A stretch of DNA of 64,000 nucleotides from Avena insularis (Eukaryota; Streptophyta; Magnoliopsida; Poales; Poaceae). The notes beneath the pieces were generated by a model. It did no database searches and had not been told where the DNA came from. It was given only the letters and a program-made list of their open reading frames with translations. The stretch lies in contig CM042697.1 of NCBI GenBank assembly GCA_023614405.1, positions 189,781,189 through 189,845,188 of the forward strand, read 5' to 3'. How positions within the stretch are numbered: position 1 is the stretch's first letter; each line of letters begins with the position of its first letter. The translations under genes were made by a program, and so were the position numbers. Shown piece by piece: positions 33,130 through 44,328 of the stretch.

Positions 33130-33990
33130 TAATTGGTGCCTAAGGGTAGAAGGTGAAGACTCAATATAATGGTGGAAGAAAGTCCCTTCATAAAAAGGGA
33201 AGCAGGGATTTCAAGTCTCAAAAAGAGCTTCCAAAACTAATGGTACTTGTTAGCTTTCATCTCTCATTGCCCCTATCATAAGCATCTTGAAGTGATTAAG
33301 GTTAAAGTGAACAAACTATGGAGTATATGCTTGACAAAGTATAAGATGGTAATCTCATGTCCCTTGAATAGGATAGCCGCTCCTCATGCTACTCAAGTTT
33401 ATTTACCGGTAATTTCTTGTCATAGTAAGTGCATGTGTATCATAGGGAACCGCCAACGGGGTACCCCTTGCACATGATAAAGGAGCTATCCCATAATCAA
33501 AATGACAAGGCAAGCAGACAATGAGCATCTCAGCAATCTTCTTATTTACCATGGGAAAATGGTGCTTTTTTCTCTCTTTCCTATTTTCTCATCTTTTTTT
33601 CCTTTTCTCAATTTCTTTCTCTATCTCTTTTTTATAAGAAGAATGCTTCATAGATTTATCACTATGGTGATGCTACAAGTTTCCACCATGATTAGGCATG
33701 GCTTAGGCTAGCGGCCCAGGCGTTTCTCTAACACACATACATAACTCCATGGACTTACAAGCTCCCCATTCATTTCACACCGACGACATCCATAAACAAA
33801 AGAGCGTGATATCAACTGTGTACAATGTACAAGTGCAATGTTGAAAGCGTTCCCCATGATAGCATGGTTCTGCTAATTCCAACGTATAAGTGCAAGCATA
33901 TACAACATAGATAACACAATGGTTCAAGTTTATTAGGGGAAAGAAAAATAAAGTGTGCCATTAAGTTTGTGAGAGCTTTAATCACTAGGT
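33130..33990 (-). other. Non-coding block shared by E2 and E1
   Basis: Counterpart of 18650-19400 in E1, with the same order of conserved runs. E2 has a T-rich insertion at about 33565-33630 where E1 has a shorter version. No conserved frame is seen. Confidence 0.7.
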
Positions 33991-34724
33991 TTTCACATAA
34001 CAAAAAAGACTTTTTAATTGGAAGGTAGACGAAAACAAAAATATACATGGAATGGTGTAACACATCATGCATAGGAATTTATAGTGGACACTTTGAAATA
34101 ACTTGATTTCTTGGGAGTTGGATGCATGATTATAGCTTACTCATATAAGTGGATGCTAGCAAAAGACTAGGAGCAACCAACTAAGAGAGAAATAATGGCC
34201 ATAATCATGCAGAGCGACAAAACATTACTAATGAAAGCATAAAGTGGTACTACAAGTCAAGGACTAAATGATCATAGAGGCTATGGTGACTTGTTCATAG
34301 TCATAACATGGTGTGAGCATGTGCCAAGTCAACCCAAATAAAGCATTAAAGGAGAATACCACAATACTATGCTTTTGTATGCTAAAACAACACATGATTT
34401 CTTCAAGGCACATTAAGCAATTCCAATTGTTTGGAACAAGTGATGCTATAGCAATAATCACTAAGCATAGCATGACATGATAAAGTCTAAGTCCCAGTCA
34501 AAGCAAGCTCCTGTACTATTCAAGTAAGAACTTTCTACTCCTCTCCAACACCAATCAACTAATTTAAAACAACATAGCGAGAACGGGGTCCAAACTACTT
34601 TATTCAAGCAAAGTAAGCAAACAAAAACAAAAACTAAGATGCTCCAAGAACAACACAACTTGTGCATGAAACAATAAAAACAAAGTGTCTAAAAAGATCT
34701 GAGATTTTTATTAATGAAGAAGGG

Positions 34725-34800
34725 GATGCCTTGGGCATCCCCAAGCTTTTACGTTTGTACCTCTTGAATATTTCTTGTGGTGGTATCCCCAAGCTTGAGC
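34725..34800 (-). other. Two internal polypurine-like tracts in E2
   Basis: The minus strand reads AAAAGCTTGGGGATGCC at about 34749-34733 and AAGCTTGGGGATACC near 34780-34795. Both resemble the terminal tract of the same element. Confidence 0.55.
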
Positions 34801-35390
34801 TTTTGTCCATTCTTCATCTCATTACATCATTATTCATTTACACCTGAAAATTTTCCTTCATACAAAACTTCACACAATCTTCATTAGCAACATTATTGAA
34901 AACAGCAAAACTTTCATTAAAAACACAAGATACTGTAGCAATTTCCTCAAAAAGCTCAATTTCCCAAAAAGAGCCCAAAAAGGAATCAATAAGAAACAAA
35001 TGCAAATAATGGCAGAAATCTATCAAAACATACCAGTAGTTATGTACCGATTTTTTCGAAGCCCTTCTGTTGCTCAAATCAAAAAGTGTTGAACTAACAA
35101 AAGTTAGCTAACAACCTGGGGGATTTATTCAGAACATTACAGCTCAATCCTACTTACATATATTTTACATGAATTTTTATGGTGGATTACAAAAATCTGT
35201 TTCGGGACAGCAACTCCCCAAATCTTACTTCCCTCTCATTAGAGGTTATTCTTGGCACAAAAAGAAAATAAAAAGTATCAGGAGTGGTTATTACAGAGGT
35301 AATAACTTCCAAGACTCGAGAAAACTATTGGGTTATCTCCCAAAAAATACTTTTCTTTCACGCCTTTAAGTTAGGCACAAGAAGTGAGAA

Positions 35391-36173
35391 TCAAGTATTT
35401 TCAAATGAAGAAGCATTAACATCAAACCTTGCTTTCAAAGGAGGAGAAAAAAGCAACTTCTCTCTCCTCATAGGGAAGTGTTCAATACCTTTCTTGGATG
35501 GAAATTGATATTTAATGGTGCCTTCTTTCATATCAATGATGGCACCAACTGTCCTAAGAAAAGGTCTTCCCAAAGTAATAGGACAAGAAGCATTGTATTG
35601 AACATACAAAACATAGAAATCAATAGGTAAATAAGCATTGTTAACCATAATAAGAACATCATTAACACTCCCCATGAGTTTCTTTTTAGCATTATCATTA
35701 AGTGGGACATCCAAATAACAATCTTCCAAAGGTGGCAAATCAAGCATTTCATAAATCTTTCTAGGCATAATAGAGACACTAGAACCAAGGTCACATGAAG
35801 CTTTGAGATCAAAGTCATTCACTTGCATATTAATGATGGGTTCCCAACTATCTTCTACTTTCCTAGGAATAGAGGCTTTGTGTTTCAAATTTTCTTCCTT
35901 AATTTTAATAAGAGCATTAGTAATGTGTTTGGTGCAAGCTACATTCATATCACTAGCATCAGGACTTCTAGCAAGCTTTTGTAGGAACATAATCACTTCA
36001 GAAATATTGCAACCATCAAGATCAAATTCAAACTGAGCATCACTTGTAGGTGACTCATTGGGTTTAGGCATTGTGGTAGGAGGAATAGGGACTTCTTGTG
36101 GTTTAGTGGCATCCATATTGGTGTTGGTGATAGTGCACACACTATTGTTTCTAGCAATTTCAGGTTCTCTTTC
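35391..36173 (-). CDS. E2 aspartic protease region, downstream of a TAG
   Basis: Retroelement protease. The frame continues gag directly after the TAG at 36174-36176 and stays open to 35391. The active-site loop reads KASCDLGSSVSIMPRK at about 35810-35765, and the later conserved motif CPITLGRPFLRTVGAIID follows near 35590-35540. The spacing is normal for the family. The DLGSS version of the loop, without the usual D-T/S-G order, is typical of this group as I know it. Translation needs read-through of the TAG or internal initiation (first ATG 36140 in a poor position), or the stop is a late mutation. Confidence 0.75.
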   Translation of the reverse strand, partial: EREPEIARNNSVCTITNTNMDATKPQEVPIPPTTMPKPNESPTSDAQFEFDLDGCNISEVIMFLQKLARSPDASDMNVACTKHITNALIKIKEENLKHKASIPRKVEDSWEPIINMQVNDFDLKASCDLGSSVSIMPRKIYEMLDLPPLEDCYLDVPLNDNAKKKLMGSVNDVLIMVNNAYLPIDFYVLYVQYNASCPITLGRPFLRTVGAIIDMKEGTIKYQFPSKKGIEHFPMRREKLLFSPPLKARFDVNASSFENT

Positions 36174-37400
36174 CTACTTAGAATGTAAGTGGTCTAATAG
36201 TATAACATTTTCATCCATAGTAACTTGTATGGCATGAGTAGCAGCAAAGGTACTTTCCAAACTTTTAGGTTTAGCAGCCATTTTATTAATCAAAGAGGAC
36301 GGTGCTTCATACAAAGAGGAAATATTTTTCTTAACATTCAAAAGCTTTTCCTCCACAGTCTTGTTGAAAGTGGTTTGTTTACTAATGAAGTCTTTGAGCA
36401 TGACTTCAAGTTCAGAGGGAGCACTTCTAGTATTGTTGTAGGAGTTTCCATGGGTATTGCCATTATTAGGAGGATAAGGCCTATAATTGTTGTTACTACC
36501 AAAATTATTCCTATAGGCATTGTTGTTGAAATTGTTGTTTCTAATGAAGTTCACATCAACTTGCTCTTCTTGAGCAACCAAAGAGGCTAAGGGAACATTA
36601 TTTGGATCAATATGTGTTTTTCCATTAACAAGCATAGCCATGATAACATCAATCTTATCACTAAAAGAGGAGGTTTCTTCAATAGAATTTACCTTCTTAC
36701 CATGTGGAGCTCTCTTAGTGCACCATTCAGAATAATTAACCATCATATTATCAAGGAGCATTGTTGCAACACCCAATTTAATGGTCATAAAGGTACCTCC
36801 AGCAGCTGAATCCAACAGGTTTCTTGTCGAGAAGTTTAAACCTGCATAAAAAGTCTGGATAATCATCCAAGCAGTAAGTCCATGAGTGGGACAATTTTTA
36901 ACCAAAGATTTCATTCTTTCCCAAGCTTGAACAACATGTTCATTATCAAGTTGTTTAAATTTCATTATTTCACTTCTCATAGATATAATCTTAGCAGGAG
37001 GATAGTATTTTCCAATAAAAGCATCTTTGCACTTAATCCAAGAATCAATACTATTTATAGAAAATGATAGCAACCATTCTTTAGCTTTTCCTCTCAAGTA
37101 GAAAGGAAACAACTTGAGCTTAATAATATCTCCATCTACATCCTTATATTTTTGCATCTCACAAAGTTCAACAAAGTTATTGAGGTGGGAAGCAGCATCA
37201 TCAGAACTAGCACCAGAAAATTGCTCTTTCACCACAAGATTCAACAAAGAAGGCTTAATTTTATAAAAGGTAGCATCAGGAGCAGGTGGAGCAATAGGTG
37301 TACTAAGGAAATTATTGTTGTTTGTGCTAGTGAAGTTACACAGCTTGGTATTCTCAGCAGAGTTCATTTTGGCAAAAGTGGAGCAAACCAACAGCAACAA
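36174..37400 (-). CDS. E2 gag, intact 408-codon frame
   Basis: Capsid-type protein. The open frame begins at 37400; a second Met (MNSAENTKLCNF) at 37367 is the likelier start since it begins the recognisable protein. The retrotransposon-gag domain covers roughly residues 50-210 (LVVKEQFSGASSDDAASHL, LFPFYLRGKAKEWLLSF, FIGKYYPPAKI, QAWERMKSLVKNCPTHGL). An Asn-rich segment (residues about 285-330) follows, then a helical charged end. There is no CCHC zinc knuckle. It ends at the TAG at 36174-36176. The 408-codon frame shows no break, unlike E1 gag. Confidence 0.85.
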   Translation of the reverse strand: MLLLVCSTFAKMNSAENTKLCNFTSTNNNNFLSTPIAPPAPDATFYKIKPSLLNLVVKEQFSGASSDDAASHLNNFVELCEMQKYKDVDGDIIKLKLFPFYLRGKAKEWLLSFSINSIDSWIKCKDAFIGKYYPPAKIISMRSEIMKFKQLDNEHVVQAWERMKSLVKNCPTHGLTAWMIIQTFYAGLNFSTRNLLDSAAGGTFMTIKLGVATMLLDNMMVNYSEWCTKRAPHGKKVNSIEETSSFSDKIDVIMAMLVNGKTHIDPNNVPLASLVAQEEQVDVNFIRNNNFNNNAYRNNFGSNNNYRPYPPNNGNTHGNSYNNTRSAPSELEVMLKDFISKQTTFNKTVEEKLLNVKKNISSLYEAPSSLINKMAAKPKSLESTFAATHAIQVTMDENVILLDHLHSK

Positions 37401-37578
37401 CTAGAGTAGGAACTAATTTTTTTGTGTTTTTTATAAGAGAAGCAAACCAAACAAAACTAATTTTTTGGAATTTTTGATAAAAATAATAAAGCCAAACAAA
37501 GCAAAAGAAACTAAGCAAAACAAAAACAAAGTAAAGAGAAAGGTTATGAAGGACTCCCCTTATGAAGCCGTCCTTAGC

Positions 37579-37597
37579 CTCTCTGGCAACGGTGCTA
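37579..37597 (-). other. E2 primer-binding site (tRNA-Asp type)
   Basis: The minus strand reads TAGCACCGTTGCCAGAG, close to the Athila-group tRNA-Asp primer site (TGGCGCCGTTGCC), eight bases inside the 5' LTR. Confidence 0.65.
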
Positions 37598-37605
37598 GAA
37601 AATCT

Positions 37606-39172
37606 TGATGGTGGCTCAGTTGAATGTAGAGCTTCGTTGGGAGACCCCAAGAGGAAGGTATGATAAGCACAACATCAAGTCTTACCTCATAAAGAAACCA
37701 AGGTTATCGAACCAAGAGGAGGAAGGAAACGACCCAAAGGTGTTGTTAGAAACATGGAAATCTGCACAACACAAACTCAAGACTTTGCCCCAACGAATAG
37801 TGAGGTTGTCAATCTCACTGGTTTGTTGAAAACAAAGGATTAACTATATGGTGTGGAAGGTAATAGTGGTTTGCAGAAAGTAAACAGTAACAATGGAATA
37901 TGTACCAATGGTAAAGATTAGACCGGGGTCCATAATTGACTAGAGGTGTTCTCCTTAAGATAAACAAACATGGCATGCTGGGTAAACAAATTACAACAGG
38001 GCAATTGACAGGACAGAGCAAGGCATAACAATGCAATACTAGACATTCATGACCCTATGAGATTTGATTGGGCAATACAACAAGATACATAGACCGCCAT
38101 ATAACTACATCTATGACTAGTAATCCACCTTCAGGTTATCATCCGAACCCCCTCCAGTATTAAGTTGCAAGCAACGGATAACTGCTTTAAGCAAAGTGTG
38201 TTAGGTAAACAATCCACTTGTTCCATGAACAAGAAACTATTGTTTTCTCCCTAGTAGCAACAGCACAACTACAAGCTTAGAGATTTCTGTCACTTCCCCA
38301 GATTAAATAGAGGCATGAACCCACTATCGAGCGTAAATACTCCCTCTTGGAGACACTAGCATCTACTTGGCCAAAATAGCTACTAGAAACGGAGAGCATG
38401 CAAGATCATAAACAACACAGACATGATATAATCAATAAGACAAAACCATTAATTAATCTGACATAGTAATCTCAATATCCATCGGATCCCCGCAAACACA
38501 ACATGCATGATTACAAATAGATGTTCTTGATCATGAACGGAGCTCACAAGATCTAAGCATGGTAGCACAAAGGAGGAGAGACAACCATCTAGCTACTACA
38601 TGGACCCGTAGTACAAGGTGGAACTACTCACGCATCATACCGGAGGATGGCATGGTGATGAAGAAGGCCTCCGGGATGATCTCCCCTCCGGCAGGGTGCT
38701 GGGAAGAGCTTCAGATCCCCCTGATCTAGGGACGTTGGTGGCGGCGGCTACAGACTGTTTCGTGGAAGACTGATCGGGTACTTAGGGTTTTGGTATCGGG
38801 GGCTTCTTATAGGCGAAGAGGCGAGGCAGGGGCACTGTGGTGGTCGCAACCCCCCCCAGCGTGGTCGCTTGGCCAGCGTGGCTGTGGGTGTGGCCCCCTG
38901 GTGGCTTTTCTCCGTCTCGTCTTCTGGCTCCATGTTCCCCACTATAAAAAATTGACTTTGGCTTTTGTCCCGTCCAATTCCGTGAATATTGATTTTCTGC
39001 CTTTTCTGGAACCAAATACAAAAAAAACAGGCAACTTGCACTGTGGCATCTTGTTAATAGGTTAGTACCAGAAAACATATAGAAATACCTCAAAGCGTAG
39101 ACAAAGCAAAGCAAAGTAGATACTAAACAAGCATGGAACATCAAAAATTATAGATATGTTTACGACGTATCA
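37606..39172 (-). repeat. E2 5' LTR
   Basis: Full-length copy, TGATGGTGGCTCAG to ACGACGTATCA on the plus strand, 1567 bp. The sense start TGATACGTCGTAAACG is typical of LTRs in Pooideae Gypsy elements. Confidence 0.8.
38801..38920 (-). promoter_or_regulatory. E2 5' LTR promoter region
   Basis: On the minus strand a GC-rich tract (38905-38820) leads to CGCCTATAAGAAGCC at 38815-38801, a good TATA box, then a leader. The truncated LTR keeps the same arrangement at 32300-32400. Confidence 0.55.
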
Positions 39173-39712
39173 ATATTCCGGGGGTGGGGACTGAAATATG
39201 GGTTGATACTCATAGAAATACAATTCTTTGTTTTTCGTCTCGGGGTTTGTAGATTTGGAGGTCTTTTAGGGGGGGTCGTTAGAAGAGATAATAGAGAAGG
39301 GGCTTCGTGACATCTTCAGAGAATCTTGACTCTTTGGTTTGCTTTTTACTTATTTGGGAAGTAGTCTTGGCGGCGTCAGGTAGTCTTGTCATCTTGATTC
39401 TGAGTTATGTGGGTATTGGGAGGATCGAGTAGACTTCCGGTGATTGTTGATGAGGTCTATCTTCTTTTCCTCTAAAGACTCTCGAGGTGATGCTTGGAGA
39501 AGGACCTTGGATTGGAGATCTTCCTGAGGTACCTTCTAGTAAATGATCTTCTAGAGTTGGGTGGAAAGACGTAGTCTTTCCACCTTAGATCTTTACTTAG
39601 AGTCATCGAGGCTCGGGTAGATCCTTCGTCTTGGAGCATTGGCGTGACGCTTGGGCTGAGGTCTTTGAGTGACGCCTTATTGCGACTACTTTGCTATGGT
39701 GGTGTAACACCC
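39173..39712. other. Unassigned sequence between E2 and G3
   Basis: No protein similarity or repeat partner in the window. It contains a short GGAAAGACGTAGTCTTTCC inverted repeat near 39562-39581. It may be a fragment of another LTR. Confidence 0.4.
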
Positions 39713-41664
39713 TTGGATCGGCCCTATGCAAGTTTTAGCGATTCCCGCCAAAACCGCATAGAAATGATTCAAAGGTGCCCACCAGGCACTTGCGTGCGGG
39801 TGGAAAACGAAGTAATATCATTAAACAATAGTCCACAATAGAACCCACAGAACAGATAATACAACAATGATTCCATGAGTCAAGAATACACATATACAGT
39901 ACAAAGATCCAAATCACCTTGAAAAAGATACAGTGTCCGAGTACAGACAAGATGCAAATTGGGCTAAGAGCCCTAAAGAATAACCAATGGCGTCCATAAC
40001 CTTGCCCAGGCCAAGCCGGAAGGGTAACCCTGCTAACAACATCGATCTCAAACCTACTAAACAAAAGGGGTGCCGGCAAAGGGCAATGGAAAAAAAGCGG
40101 TCAGTACGGAGGCCAGTAGACGGCGAGTCTGAGAATTCGGCGGCTCTCGCCTACATAGGTATGGTGGACTGAAGCGGCAGCAAAGCATGTGCTAAACAAC
40201 CTATAGAGACTTCAACTGTCGGCTATCAGAGAAGGATAAGAAAGACCTATTCAGAACCAACCTGATACTACCACCAATCATACCCATCCTGGTATTTCCC
40301 CCTCGAGACCAAACGAGGAAGTCGTGCCGAGGAAACTCACACAGTTGGCACTTTTATTCATTCTTTCCGTGGTGATTATCCAACTTACTAGTCATATCAG
40401 ATACAAGTCAAATTATAACAGTAACTTTAGTTATAGTTGTCTATGATCGAGAACTATGCTCCAACTCGTCCATAACCGCGGACATGGATTTTAGAAAAGA
40501 TTAAACTCTGCATGGGTGCACCAAAGCTTACACACGCACCTACGCCCTTATTGTCAGATCAGGTAGGTACAAGATTACAAAACATACACCCAATGGTATG
40601 TCGACGGGGTTTCAGACACGACGTTTTCCAGACCCAAAGCAAGCACATGGGGGCCACCCCACTAAGCTACCCGTAACGAAGTTGGCCGGTGTTCGATATG
40701 GACTCAGGGTTTGTGTGAATGGCTGTAAACGACTGGGAACCCAAAAGTGTGACTGGGCTTGTCGATACCGCGAAAACATTCCACATTTGTTCCTAAACAA
40801 TATAGGTGCTCCACGCGCAATAGTAAATAAAGTAGTAAAGCATGGCATAATTACATCATAATAATAACGCGGCAAACTAGTTTGTGGCCCCCACTTCAGT
40901 ACTTTGAAATCAGGTACTAAATCGATGGGGGTGCCCACACACCCCACCTGTGGTTAGCGTGTTCAATCTCGGAACAGGTGTCAAGAACTCGGGGTCCTAC
41001 GGGACACCAGTGAGCGGTTAAAAACCAAATATTGTCTATTACCCACCGGTGCCTCTACATTATTTACGTACTTTCAATATGAGTTATTAAACGATAATTA
41101 AAGCCATGGTCATCTCCACCATTAAGCATGTGCCAACCACCCAACACCGGTGGAACATGTATGTGGGCATGATTATGATGCATGAAATGGAAAGTTAATA
41201 ATGCAAATTATCTCAAAAAAGGTATTAGGGGCATAGCACATTGATGATATATCATTCGTGAGGCATTATTAATAAAAAACAATTAGTTCCCAATTTTATT
41301 TATCATGTTTTCCTTGCATAAACAGTACTGATTATAAAACTGCTATTAATGCAAGATGCAAATGAAAACATGGATATCATTGTTGGAGAGGTCTCGTCGT
41401 GCTGATCGATTTGGACATATTATTTACCGAATTCGGATTTACAAATTAAAACTTATGAATTTATTAAGAAAAGGCATTTATTAACAATTAAATTATTTCG
41501 AAATTTTTAAATTGCTCAAATAATATTATAAATAGAATATTCATATTACTGGCATTTTTCTGATACAAAATCATATATACTTTGAAATATTTGGAATTAG
41601 TGATCAAAAGGTGTTAATATTGCATAATAATGTCCAAAGGGCAAAATTGTCCTCGTTGAAATAG
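39713..41664 (-). mobile_element. G3: left part of a long LTR, minus orientation, interrupted by G2
   Basis: Starts TGTAACACCCTTGG, the reverse complement of a sense end in GGGTGTTACA, as in G2. Its minus strand carries modules also found in the G1 LTR, such as GGCCACAAACTAGTTTG (G1 47728) and a GTCGACAAGCC-like motif. It is cut by the G2 LTR at 41665. The rest must lie beyond the right end of the window. A GAGACCTCTCC-like motif near 41390 parallels G1 46945. Confidence 0.6.
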
Positions 41665-44328
41665 TGTAGCACCCCCCGGGGTTAGGGTTAAACTAACCTC
41701 AGATCACCATCTAAGATAAGTTCAACTCCCAAACACGGAAGATCACAGTATGATTCGGTAACATTACATAACATAGGGATTCAACAAGCATAAGTTTAAA
41801 CTCTTAGCAGAGTGAGATATTAGAGTTATTACAAACCAGAGGTCATAGATCCACCATTACATCACACAGTGAAAGCGAATTATGTTGTTCTACACAACAA
41901 CTTAGCAAAATGCCTAAGAGGCCATAAACAAAAGCGACGTCCATCCCATAGTCCTTAGGATGCTACCTGGGACCCCCAACAACTCGTCGATGTCAATGTA
42001 CATGCCACCTTCAGTTGCAACCAGATCCTCTATAGAAAAACAAGAATGGCGCAAGGCTGAGTACGAGATTGTACTCCGCAAGACTTAGATAACCTAGTAT
42101 CTACATGCTCTGGCTAGAAAGGCTTTCTCTGGATTTATTTTTGCGTAAATCAATCTTTGTTTGTAAACAACAGAGAGAAGAGGCTCGTCTACTTAGAATC
42201 TTTTAAAAGGGATAAGATAGCGACTTCTTCATCTTGTTCATCTCATCTCGATAACCACCAGCTTCATCAGAACCTCCTATCTAGGATCACCCCCTCGACC
42301 TAGAGGAAGCATCCTTAAGCACACGTGGATCAACAAGTTTTATAATGGTTAAAATTATCTATGATCTTAGAATCTGGTCACCAAGCGTTCATAACCGTGA
42401 ACACGGCTTTTCAAAAAGATTAATACCCTGCAGGGGTGTACAACTTTACCCAAACGTACCAAGCGACTCTTAATGCCAAATATTATTAGCCCTCTTCCTT
42501 GGAAGGCCAGCAGAGGGTGGTTGGCCACGACCTTTACCTTGCTTTCGCCGAGACCATGAGTCACGCAATAAGTATGATTCCACCGTAACAGGTCAAATAC
42601 CGAAGCCGGTACTTAAAGATGTGAGGCGAGGTTGGTTTACCAGGGGCTCCATCCACCCCAAGCAATCGCGGCCTCGCTTCCCTACCTATTATGATGCACC
42701 TCCTCTTTCAAAAAAGTTTTCAATGCGTATGCCAAATGGAAAGCCCGAACTATGTTACTCATGGAATCTACTAGGCAAGTTAGTTGCTCGTGAGGTTTTC
42801 CAGGCCCCGTGTGGTTGTACGCTCGTCTCGGTTCCAAAGGAAAGAACTTAGTTCCTAGTGGTGGCGAGCATGGGACTACAAATACCATAGCCAACATGGC
42901 CTCCCATACAAGCCTTAGCATGTTTAATTAACTCCTTCGAGGATGTCACCATCTCCTACCTTCCTAGATTCTCCGGCATCTCTGATTCATCATTAGGATA
43001 GATCAGACATTGTTACTATGCATGGCTAAGCTGTCGATCTCAGGAGCTCTAGCAATGCTCAGATGCCAGACCTAGGTTTGCTAGGAGCAGTGGATCAGGA
43101 GTATAAGGCTACAATAGGGAAACTATGCACCAAATAGGTAATACTAACTACTAACAAAGGACCACATTGGAATCGTGTGCATTATAGCGAGGAAGTAATA
43201 TACTTTGTAAAAGTAGGTTCAGAATGAGAGGCTACGCTTGCCTTGTCCGTCAGTATACAGGTATGGATCTTCGTTGTTGTTGACTTCTGCTTCGGGTTCA
43301 GATCCTATCGCGAAGAACCAAATACCGGAAAGAGAGAAGCAACATTCAATACATGGCATGTGCAATGCTCAATCAATATGGATGATATGACAAGTTAACT
43401 TGCGTTGAAATGAAACCCTAAGGCATGCTTGACAACTTAAACGGGGTTCCGAGGGTTCAAAACCCTAACTCGGAAAACTCCGGAGACACATGAGAGGGGT
43501 TGATTTTGTTCTCTAATTAAACTTGTCATTAAAGTTGTTGATCAATGTATGATTATAGCTTAAATAGGTAGAACTCATTTTTCTGAACATTTTGATATAT
43601 TATTTGTATTTTTCTGACTTATAAATAATAAGTTATTGAATTTTAAATATTTAAATCATTTTCTAAAATATTTAAACCTTTATTGCATCAGGCTAACGTC
43701 ATAGTACAACCTAGGGATTTTGTTACCACAACTGAACATACCCATAGTGACTGACTGGTGGGGCCGAAGCCACATCAGCAGCCACACGCGCAAAACAGGT
43801 TCAGGGCATTCTCACTGGGGCTAGCTCTAGCCACTGCGGCTGCTAGGTGGGGCCTGGGCCAGGTTGGCTGCCACCGTGGCGCCACGTCAGGCTCGCCGGA
43901 TAACGGCCAGACAGCGGCGATTGGCGGTTAGGGGGCGATCTGGGAAGCGCGGTTGGGCAGGTTCGAATCAGTGCATCAAGCTAAGCCAGGAACGGGCGGT
44001 GCCGCTACGGAATGTTCACCAGAGTGGGCTTCACGGCAACGTACGGCGACAGAGCTCACTGGGCTGCGGCGCTAGCACGATCTAGAGCGAGAGGAAGAGG
44101 AAGAAGGGGTCCAGAGGGACCGGTAGCTCACCCTAAGCGTGATGGAGTGATCGTGGTGGCACGGGGAGGCCGGAGGCGAGGGAATCCACGGCGGAGGTGG
44201 TTGTCGGTGATGAAGGAAACGGAGTCTAGGGCGACGATTCACGGCGTGGTGGCTCGAATCGTTCTGCGAGGAGCACCAGCGTGACGAGCTGGAGCTCGTA
44301 GGCTCACTGGTGAAGCTCGGGGCAGCAC
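41665..44328 (-). repeat. G2 3' LTR, part left of G1
   Basis: Starts TGTAGCACCCCCCGGGG, matching the right LTR at 63710 almost exactly for the 290 bases visible there. It ends at the G1 insertion within a GC-rich block. Short ORFs in it (for example 43864-44085 and 44012-44284) are without recognisable domains. Confidence 0.85.
44324..44328. repeat. Target-site duplication of G1, left copy
   Basis: AGCAC, against GGCAC at 58852-58856; four of five bases match. Confidence 0.6.

Larger units (their letters stand above)
31883..39172 (-). mobile_element. E2: Athila-like LTR retrotransposon, gag and protease only
   Basis: Sense on the minus strand: 5' LTR 39172-37606, tRNA-Asp-type primer site, gag, in-frame TAG, protease, a 2.7-kb non-coding stretch, polypurine tract, and a 3' LTR lacking its last 757 bp or so. 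No reverse transcriptase, RNase H or integrase is present. It shares gag and a non-coding block with E1 but has a different LTR. No target duplication can be checked because the left end is lost at the tandem array. Confidence 0.85.
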
